A DNA stretch of 64,000 nt from Thiohalobacter sp. IOR34 (GTDB taxonomy: Bacteria > Pseudomonadota > Gammaproteobacteria > Thiohalobacterales > Thiohalobacteraceae): positions 655,438 through 719,437 of the forward strand of contig NZ_CP128988.1 in NCBI RefSeq assembly GCF_030406045.1, written 5' to 3'. This document shows positions 58,443 to 64,000 of the stretch, one piece after another (positions within the stretch are counted from its first letter, which is position 1; each line of letters opens with the position of its first letter). The translations under genes were made by a program, and so were the position numbers. Under the pieces are notes generated by a model. The model ran no database searches, was not told the origin of the DNA, and saw only the letters and a program-made list of their open reading frames with translations.

Positions 58443-59207
58443 ATGGACAACGACCCTCCCCCCAAGAAACGCCCGCGCGGCATCTATCTGCTGCCCAACC
58501 TGTTTACCACGGCCGGCCTGTTCAGCGGCTTCTACGCCATCGTCGCCGCCATGGGGGACCGCTTCGAGCCGGCCGCCATCGCCATCTTCGTGGCCATGAT
58601 CATGGACGGTATCGATGGCCGCGTCGCGCGCCTGACCCATACCCAGAGCGACTTCGGTGTGCAGTACGACAGCCTGTCGGACATGGTCTGCTTCGGCCTG
58701 GCGCCGGCGCTGGTGGTCTATCAGTGGGCGTTGCGAGGCATGGCCGAGGCCGGCTGGATGTGGGCCAAGCTCGGCTGGCTGGTGGCCTTCGTCTACGCCG
58801 CGGCGGCGGCCCTGCGGCTGGCGCGCTTCAACGCCCAGGTGGAAGTGGCCGACAAGCGTTACTTCCAGGGGCTGCCCAGCCCCTCGGCGGCGGCGGTGGT
58901 GGCAGGACTGGTGTGGGTTGGCACCGAGGCCGGCCTCTCCGGTCAGGCGCTGCGTCTGCCGGCGCTGCTGGTCACCCTGGTGGCCGGGCTGCTGATGGTC
59001 AGCAATTTCCGCTACTACAGCTTCAAGGAGCTGGACTTCAAGAACCGGGTGCCCTTCGTGGTGCTGCTGGTGGTGGTGCTGGGGCTGGTGTTCGTCACCA
59101 TCAATCCGCCGACCTTCCTGTTCGTCGGCTTCCTGATCTACGTCCTCTCCGGACCGGTATTGACCATCTGGCAACTGCGGCGCAGGCGCCTGCAGCGCGG
59201 CGGCTGA
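58443..59207 (+). CDS. pssA: CDP-diacylglycerol-serine O-phosphatidyltransferase
   Basis: A 254-aa integral membrane enzyme. CDP-alcohol signature DGIDGRVARLTHTQSDFGVQYDSLSD fits DGxxARx8Gx3Dx3D. Several transmembrane helices follow. It makes phosphatidylserine for Psd. ATG at 58443; a TTG 10 codons earlier is possible. 67 bp after psd. Confidence 0.95.
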   Translation: MDNDPPPKKRPRGIYLLPNLFTTAGLFSGFYAIVAAMGDRFEPAAIAIFVAMIMDGIDGRVARLTHTQSDFGVQYDSLSDMVCFGLAPALVVYQWALRGMAEAGWMWAKLGWLVAFVYAAAAALRLARFNAQVEVADKRYFQGLPSPSAAAVVAGLVWVGTEAGLSGQALRLPALLVTLVAGLLMVSNFRYYSFKELDFKNRVPFVVLLVVVLGLVFVTINPPTFLFVGFLIYVLSGPVLTIWQLRRRRLQRGG

Positions 59208-59247
59208 GTCTCCTGCGGGGCGGCGGCGCCACCCCCGCCCTCCTGTT

Positions 59248-61323
59248 TCAGGATTTCTCCACCATGCCCTGCAGCCAGTCGCCACGGTTCTCGATGACAT
59301 GGAACAGGGCGGCGACGACCTGCCGGTCGTACTTGCTGCCGGCCTCGGCCAGCAGGCGGTCGAGGGCCGACTCCACGTCGAGTCCCTCGCGGTAGGCGCG
59401 CGGACTGACCAGCGCCACGAAGGCGTTGGCCACCGCCAGGATGCGCGCGGTGAGCAGGATCTGTTCCTCCTTCAGCCCCTGTGGATAGCCGCTGCCGTCG
59501 ATGTGTTCCTGCTTCTGGGCGATGGTCTCCAGCACCGGACCCTCGAATTCCAGGCTGGAAAGGATGTCCAGGGCGTACTGCACATGCTGGCGCAGCCGGG
59601 CCTGTTCCTCCGCGCTCAGCGGGCCGGTCTTGGTGAGGATCGCCTTGGGCACGAAGATCTTGCCGACGTTGGCCAGGTTGGCGGCGAGTTCCAGGGCGCG
59701 CAGCCGTGGCTCGTCGAGCGCCATCTCGCGGCCGATGGCCGTGGCGACCAGGGCGGTGCGCGAGGAGTGGTCGGCCGACCAGGGGTCGTGTTTGTCGACG
59801 GCACGCATCAGGGCCTGGATCAGCTGCTGCAGCAGCCGCTCGCGCCTGCGCTCGGCGTTCTGCAGCTCGGTGACGTCGTGCAATACCACCAGCAGCGTCT
59901 GCGGGTGGCCGTCGATCTCGGTCAGCGGAATGAAGCGGCTGTGGAAGCAGCCGCTGTGGCTGCCGATGTCGAGCTGCAGCAGCGGTTCGTCCGTCTTGCC
60001 GGCGATGGCGGCCTCCAGCCGTCGGCTGGTGTCCGGCCCCAGCACGCTGCGCAGCGATTTGCCGCGGACCTCGGCGGCCTGCAGGCCCACCGCCTCGGCC
60101 AGCGGCCGGTTGGCGAACAGGAACAGCCCGGCCTCGTCGAGCAGGAATACGGGGTCGTGCAGGTTGTCGGTGATGGCATGCAGCAGGCGGGTGCGCGACT
60201 CCAGTCGCCGGGTCTTCTCCCCCAGCTCGCTGGCCAGGCGCCGGGCGCGGGTGCTGGTGCCATGGTACCAGGCGGCGGCCAGGGCGGCGCTGACGAAGAA
60301 CAGCGCCAGGAAGAAGACGCTCAGCAGGAAGCGGCGGTGCTGGCGGGATTCCTTCAGGGCCTGATCGGCATCCACGGTCTGCACCAGGTACCAGGGCGCG
60401 ACCTCCAGCCGGCGGCTGGTCATCAGCACGCGACGGCCCTGGTAGTCCAGGGCCTCGGCGAACTGGCCGGGCTGGCGCACGGCGATGGCGGCGGCCAGCC
60501 GTGGTGTGGACAGCGGCATGCGCCGGCGGGTGGCCGCGATGCTGTCCCCATCCTCGCTGAGATAGACCAGGCTGTCGCCCTCGACCCGGACCAGCAGGCT
60601 GCGCTCGCCGATCTTGGCCGCTCCGCCCCCGCCGAGCAGCGGGTAGAGTTCGTCGCGGACGCTGGTGAAGCCGACGACCACGCCGATCACTTCGGGTGTG
60701 CCCGCCGGCTGCAGGCCGGGGGCGTCGAACACCGGGGCCATGAAACCGATCACCGGTTCCTCCGCGGCATTCAGACGGATCGGCAACAGCATGTGCTGCC
60801 GCTTCTCGACCAGCCGGCGCAGCCGGTTGCGGTCCGCCGTCCGCAGCGTCGGAGTGCCGGCGGTGGCCAGCAGCAGCTCGCCGTCCGGCCGCAACAGGGC
60901 CAGGCCGCGGCTGGCGATCCGCTTGACGTTGGCGTGCAGTGCCTGCCCCGGCCGCTCCCGAAAGGCCCGGTACTGCGGCGCGCTGCCGAACAGGGCCTGC
61001 ACGATGCTGCGCTGGGAGAGCACGGTTTCCGGTTCCGCAGCCAGCTCGGCTGAGGTGAGGATGCGGGTGGCGAGCTGCAGCGAGGGGTTGCCGGCAAGGC
61101 TCTCGATCTGCTCGAACTGGCGATCGATCCAGCTCGTCAGGGCGTGGGCGCGGCTGTCGGCGACGGCCTCCAGCTGGCGGCGCCAGCCGTCCAGATCGCG
61201 CTGCCGTTCCAGTTCTACATAGGAGAGGATCAGCCAGACGCCGAGGGCGACCACCAGGGTCAGCAGGCCGGCGGCGATGAGCAGGGGGGGCGGGCTGGGC
61301 TTGCCGTTGGGGGCGGGTTGCAT
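59248..61323 (-). CDS. membrane receptor with periplasmic sensor, PAS and degenerate HD-GYP domain
   Basis: A 691-aa inner-membrane protein. TM1 about residues 14-36, a periplasmic Cache-like sensor (about 40-325), TM2 about 331-352, a coiled coil, PAS domain (about 380-488) and an HD-GYP-like domain (about 495-691). The HD dyad is replaced by A551-N552 (LANVGK), the HHE motif by K604-Q605-E606, and later Asp ligands by N633 and V636, while H519, H580 and GYP (612-614) remain. Phosphodiesterase activity is therefore unlikely; ligand binding is possible. It follows the LapG-like gene by 11 bp. Confidence 0.88.
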   Translation of the reverse strand: MQPAPNGKPSPPPLLIAAGLLTLVVALGVWLILSYVELERQRDLDGWRRQLEAVADSRAHALTSWIDRQFEQIESLAGNPSLQLATRILTSAELAAEPETVLSQRSIVQALFGSAPQYRAFRERPGQALHANVKRIASRGLALLRPDGELLLATAGTPTLRTADRNRLRRLVEKRQHMLLPIRLNAAEEPVIGFMAPVFDAPGLQPAGTPEVIGVVVGFTSVRDELYPLLGGGGAAKIGERSLLVRVEGDSLVYLSEDGDSIAATRRRMPLSTPRLAAAIAVRQPGQFAEALDYQGRRVLMTSRRLEVAPWYLVQTVDADQALKESRQHRRFLLSVFFLALFFVSAALAAAWYHGTSTRARRLASELGEKTRRLESRTRLLHAITDNLHDPVFLLDEAGLFLFANRPLAEAVGLQAAEVRGKSLRSVLGPDTSRRLEAAIAGKTDEPLLQLDIGSHSGCFHSRFIPLTEIDGHPQTLLVVLHDVTELQNAERRRERLLQQLIQALMRAVDKHDPWSADHSSRTALVATAIGREMALDEPRLRALELAANLANVGKIFVPKAILTKTGPLSAEEQARLRQHVQYALDILSSLEFEGPVLETIAQKQEHIDGSGYPQGLKEEQILLTARILAVANAFVALVSPRAYREGLDVESALDRLLAEAGSKYDRQVVAALFHVIENRGDWLQGMVEKS

Positions 61324-61334
61324 CGGTGGGCGGC

Positions 61335-61976
61335 TCAGGAGCTTGGCACGTGGATCCACCAGTGCGACTCGTTGATCGAGTAGACCGGGGCGTAGTGGAC
61401 GATCTGCCGATGCGGGATGACCTGGCGGATCTGGTTGTCGAGGATCAGGATGTCGTCGGCGAGATAGACGGCGAGCACCGCGTGGGGTACCTGCAGGTTG
61501 GTGTCCTGCAGCACCACGATGCGCATCGCCTCCGCGTCGAAACCCAGCCAGCGCAGCGAGAACAGCTTGGTGATGGCATAGTCCTCGCAATCGCCATTGT
61601 TGTAGAGGAACTCGCGCGGGATGGCCCAGTAGTCCGCCAGGCCGTAGTTGTCGATATCCAGCACGTAGGGCTTGCGGTTGGCGTAGTCGTTGACCCGTTT
61701 CAGCTGTTCGCGCAGCGGCAGTCCACGCAGGCTGTCGAGGAAGCGGTACCAGGCGCGCAGATGACAGCGGTTGAGGCGCTGTTCGCCGCAGTCCGCCTCC
61801 GGCAGGTCCTGGGTGATATGGCGTTCCAGGACGTCGAGCCACTGCCGGAAGGGCTGGACATTGCGCTGGCCGATCTCGCGGTAGCCGAACAGCGCTGGCG
61901 TGGCGCCGGCTGCCAGCAGAGGCAGCAGGCAGAGCGCAAGGCACAGGCCGAGTCGGGGGTAGGTGGCGCGCCGCAT
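61335..61976 (-). CDS. lapG: LapG-like periplasmic transglutaminase-like cysteine protease
   Basis: A 213-aa exported BTLCP-family protease. Signal peptide residues 1-25; catalytic C130 in NNGDCEDYAITK, H165 in VPHAVLAV and D180 in ILDNQ; DCED also resembles the LapG calcium site. LapG releases large adhesins from the outer membrane and is normally held by the c-di-GMP receptor LapD. Here the adjacent gene is an HD-GYP-type receptor instead. ATG at 61976. Confidence 0.88.
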   Translation of the reverse strand: MRRATYPRLGLCLALCLLPLLAAGATPALFGYREIGQRNVQPFRQWLDVLERHITQDLPEADCGEQRLNRCHLRAWYRFLDSLRGLPLREQLKRVNDYANRKPYVLDIDNYGLADYWAIPREFLYNNGDCEDYAITKLFSLRWLGFDAEAMRIVVLQDTNLQVPHAVLAVYLADDILILDNQIRQVIPHRQIVHYAPVYSINESHWWIHVPSS

Positions 61977-62402
61977 GGGGGATTCTTTGTTATATCTCTC
62001 TGTATTGACTGGCAAAGTCTAACAAGCCGGGGCGCGTCGCACCAGCCGCGCCGCCGGGTCCGGGGCAGGGTGGGTGCGGCATCGGCCGGGATCGCGCTCG
62101 CGGGGCGCGGCCCGGTACAGGCCGTGTTCCCCATTTGGAAGCGCCTGTCGGTAAAGCTTACATGTCGTTGGGGCGGGCCGACCCGGAAGCTAGTTTTTAA
62201 CTTATTGTATATTTGGGTAAAAGTGTAATTTTCCGAGCCGGCTCCGCCAGTCGAATGTCGGCAGGGCTTACATTCTTTCTGTCGCTGCTTGGGGGTCTGC
62301 GCTCAACTCTATGTTTAACAAGCGTTTTTGTCCTCTGGCACAGGGCTTGCACTTTGGCCGGGAGTCCGGCATAAGCCTGCCTACCCGCGTTCTGAGGAGT
62401 CG
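61977..62402. promoter_or_regulatory. divergent region with sigma-54 promoter for the exported protein
   Basis: CTGGCACAGGGCTTGCA (62335-62351) matches the sigma-54 consensus YTGGCACGRNNNTTGCW with a single mismatch, and GG to GC spacing is exactly 10 nt. Transcription would start near 62362, 40 bp before the exported-protein ATG at 62403. Upstream DNA is unusually AT-rich (near 62190-62230) and GCTTACAT occurs twice (62155 and 62264), possible activator or IHF contacts. Confidence 0.7.
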
Positions 62403-63413
62403 ATGAAAATGAAACTGCATGTTCTGGCTGCCGCCCTAGTGCTGACCACGACCGCTGTCACCGCCAGCCGTCCGGGCGACGACGAAGCGGATTCCGTCTA
62501 CCAATGGGGACGCTGGTCGGTGCTGGCGCCGGCGGCCGGTCTGCCGCAGGGGGTGCAGGCGCCGGGGCAGCTCCGGGTGAGGGGGGTCCGCGTCGGTGAG
62601 GCCGAGCAGCTCACGCCCAAGGTGCAGCCGCTCAGCCAGGCGACCAGCGGCGACGAGGATTCGTCGCCGGATCTGCCGCTCGCTCCGCAATCGCTGGGCT
62701 GCACGGCCGGGGCGCCCTGCGGTCTTGCCTCCCGCGCCGCGGGCAGAACGGGGGGCACGGCTGCCGGGACGGTGCTGAACGCCTTCCTGCTCGAGCAGGA
62801 TGGCACGGCAGGAACGGCCGCTTTCCGGCTGAATTCAGGGGCAGCGGACGAGGCCGCCTCGGTGAGCATGGCGGCGCGGCTGATCGCCGCCAGCCGGTTG
62901 CGCGCCGGTGGCAGCGACGGTGCGGCGAATTCGACCCTGTTTTCCAGTGACCTGACCCTGGCCGGCGACGGCAGTATCGCTCGCGCGGTTGGCTTCTGGG
63001 GGCATGACGACGGTACCGGTGGCATCGAGTCGGGCCGCTTTGCCTGGGGCATCGCCACCGGCCAGGCCGATCTGGACGCCCTGAACGCCGGCAACGTCAG
63101 TGCTGCCTTCAGCGGGGCGATGGCCGGCGATCCGACGACCCGGGTGGACATCACCGTGGACTTCGGTGCCGCCGCCTCCTGGAGCGGCAGCTGGAGTGGC
63201 GGTCACAGCTTCGGTGCCAGTGGCAGCCTGAGCGGGCCGAACCTGGTTGCCGACAGCTTCAGCAACGTCGACTCGGGGCGGGTCGAGGGCGTGCTGCTGG
63301 GGCCGGCCGCCGATCAGGCTGTGGCGGTGGGGGTCGATGTGCAGATCAGCGGCCAGGGCCAGTACACCGATGTCGGCCTGATTCCGCAGGTGGTCAGCGG
63401 CGGCGCCCTCTGA
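62403..63413 (+). CDS. exported Gly/Ala/Ser-rich protein of unknown function
   Basis: A 336-aa secreted protein. Signal peptide residues 1-22 (LHVLAAALVLTTTAVTAS). Then WGRWSVLAP, a low-complexity region with two Cys (C100, C106) and a beta-rich C-terminal half (AFWGHDDGTGGIESGRFAW..., then a Ser/Gly-rich strand repeat and VEGVLLGPAADQAVAVGVDVQI). Similar strand patterns occur in outer-membrane-anchored beta-barrel binding proteins. No PEP-CTERM tail. PAAG (43-46) and TAAG (119-122) resemble LapG cleavage sites. Confidence 0.6.
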   Translation: MKMKLHVLAAALVLTTTAVTASRPGDDEADSVYQWGRWSVLAPAAGLPQGVQAPGQLRVRGVRVGEAEQLTPKVQPLSQATSGDEDSSPDLPLAPQSLGCTAGAPCGLASRAAGRTGGTAAGTVLNAFLLEQDGTAGTAAFRLNSGAADEAASVSMAARLIAASRLRAGGSDGAANSTLFSSDLTLAGDGSIARAVGFWGHDDGTGGIESGRFAWGIATGQADLDALNAGNVSAAFSGAMAGDPTTRVDITVDFGAAASWSGSWSGGHSFGASGSLSGPNLVADSFSNVDSGRVEGVLLGPAADQAVAVGVDVQISGQGQYTDVGLIPQVVSGGAL

Positions 63414-63428
63414 TCGTGACCAAGGCGG

Positions 63429-63455
63429 GCCCCCCGCTTGGCAAAGCGCGGGGGC
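63429..63455. terminator. GC-rich hairpin after the exported protein gene
   Basis: GCCCCCCGCTT pairs with AAGCGCGGGGGC with one bulged base and a 4-nt loop, 16 bp after the stop codon. It probably ends transcription of the exported-protein gene. Its loop and right arm overlap the leu promoter. Confidence 0.55.
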
Positions 63456-63466
63456 TGTTCTATAGT
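63438..63466 (+). promoter_or_regulatory. sigma-70 promoter of the leu leader
   Basis: TTGGCA (63438) and TATAGT (63461) are separated by exactly 17 nt; each is one mismatch from consensus. Expected start of RNA near 63473, 43 nt before the leader peptide. No other promoter in this gap is as good. Confidence 0.7.
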
Positions 63467-63515
63467 CGGGTTTCGTTGCCACGAGACTTTATTCGACAGC
63501 CTGCCAGATCAAACC

Positions 63516-63596
63516 ATGCAGTCAGCCAGCATCCATCGCCGTCATCTGCTGCTTCTCCGGGACGCCCTGCTGTCCCTGCGACTGCTGCTGCCCTAG
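63516..63596 (+). CDS. leuL: leu operon leader peptide
   Basis: A 26-codon ORF: MQSASIHRRHLLLLRDALLS then LRLLLP and TAG. Ten of 26 residues are Leu, mostly in runs of two to four. Such leucine-rich leaders regulate leu operons by ribosome-mediated attenuation: stalling at Leu codons favours the antiterminator. It lies between a good promoter and leuA. No strong ribosome site is seen before its ATG. Confidence 0.8.
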   Translation: MQSASIHRRHLLLLRDALLSLRLLLP

Positions 63597-63649
63597 TGCA
63601 GCGACCTCTCCCATCCCACAATCCGTGAATTTCCACCCCTGCCGGCCGC

Positions 63650-63670
63650 GGGCATGGTCGTCATGCCTTT
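63650..63670 (+). terminator. possible leu attenuator hairpin
   Basis: GGCATG and CATGCC form a 6-bp stem with a 5-nt loop and are followed by TTT. It could be the attenuator terminator of the leu leader; the U-tract is short. A second fold, CCAGGGCAA...TTTGCCTGG (about 63700-63721), lies near the leuA ribosome site. Confidence 0.4.
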
Positions 63671-63737
63671 GCTATAGTGGCGCGCCGTAGGGTCGATCCC
63701 AGGGCAAGACATTTGCCTGGCTTACTGGAGCCGGAAC

Positions 63738-64000
63738 ATGAGTCAAGAAACGCTCATCATCTTTGATACCACCTTGCGCGACGGGGAGCAGAGCCCGGGC
63801 GCATCCATGACCAGGGAAGAGAAGGTCCGCATCGCCCGCGCGCTGGAACGCATGCGCGTGGACGTGATCGAGGCGGGCTTCCCGATCGCCAGCCCCGGCG
63901 ACTTCGAGGCCGTGCAGGCGGTCGCCCAGGCGGTGCGGGAGAGCACCGTCTGCGGCCTGGCGCGTGCCCTGGACAAGGATATCGACCGCGCCGGCGAAGC
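63738..64000 (+). CDS. leuA: 2-isopropylmalate synthase, N-terminal part
   Basis: First 87 codons, running off the right edge. [24 protein letters not shown] is the HMGL-like signature with the metal Asp; [21 protein letters not shown] matches the long-form LeuA. First committed step of leucine synthesis. ATG at 63738 follows CTGGAGCCGGA. The leucine-rich leader upstream suggests attenuation control. Confidence 0.95.
   Translation, partial: MSQETLIIFDTTLRDGEQSPGASMTREEKVRIARALERMRVDVIEAGFPIASPGDFEAVQAVAQAVRESTVCGLARALDKDIDRAGE

Noticed and set aside
59248-61944. An 898-aa version of the HD-GYP receptor
   Set aside because: The extra N-terminus is out-of-frame reading of the LapG-like gene; the ATG at 61323 gives a proper membrane anchor.

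Overview
The window is GC-rich chromosomal DNA from a gammaproteobacterium. The gene orders nadB/rpoE-rseA-rseB-rseC-mucD, lepA-lepB-DUF4845-rnc-era-recO-acpS and ilvI-ilvH-ilvC-psd-pssA...leuA are typical of the class. The last one, and the many small conserved proteins, point to the Chromatiales/Ectothiorhodospira-type purple and colourless sulfur bacteria. That placement is inference; no rRNA or sulfur-oxidation marker lies in the window. I see no tRNA, rRNA, prophage, intact insertion sequence or CRISPR array.

Layout. 1-1.1 kb: small conserved minus-strand proteins. 1.5-3.6 kb: YgiQ radical-SAM protein. 3.6-4.3 kb: a 115-bp GTAG-type palindrome array. 4.3-6.8 kb: small conserved proteins and a DnaJ-related protein. 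6.8-7.6 kb: a triplicated hairpin-rich MITE-like element. 7.8-13.3 kb: HhH membrane protein, cupin, metallo-hydrolase, ispG, mercaptopyruvate-type sulfurtransferase and fructokinase, separated by more palindrome pairs. 13.4-20.4 kb: CsgG/SH3 lipoprotein, mug glycosylase, PEBP protein, quinone-oxidoreductase-like enzyme, PilZ protein, class I fumarase. 20.5-23.9 kb: a tight thioredoxin/TolC/HlyD/acylphosphatase operon. 23.9-30.4 kb: nadB and the sigma-E envelope-stress operon with mucD. 30.8-36.6 kb: translation, secretion, RNA-processing and acyl-carrier genes. 36.7-37.8 kb: a second palindrome array. 37.9-43.7 kb: a TonB receptor / periplasmic binding protein / BarA-type hybrid kinase operon. 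43.9-54 kb: cysM, YdbH and YdbL relatives, an exonuclease, rlmD, a lytic transglycosylase, proS and small periplasmic proteins. 54.3-64 kb: branched-chain amino acid and phospholipid synthesis, a LapG-type protease paired with a degenerate HD-GYP receptor, a sigma-54-driven exported protein, and the leu leader with the start of leuA.

Most interesting points. (1) A LapG-like periplasmic cysteine protease lies next to an inner-membrane receptor whose HD-GYP domain has lost nearly all metal ligands, a possible HD-GYP-based counterpart of LapD. It is divergent from an exported protein with a near-consensus sigma-54 promoter. (2) A roughly 245-bp element with 19-bp terminal inverted repeats and YTAG target duplications occurs as two complete single copies, three tandem copies and one relic. 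(3) GTAG palindrome pairs form two arrays with higher-order structure, and every locus lies between convergent genes, whereas the MITE-like copies lie at gene starts. (4) leuA is preceded by a leucine-rich leader peptide with its own promoter, not detectable as an ordinary gene.
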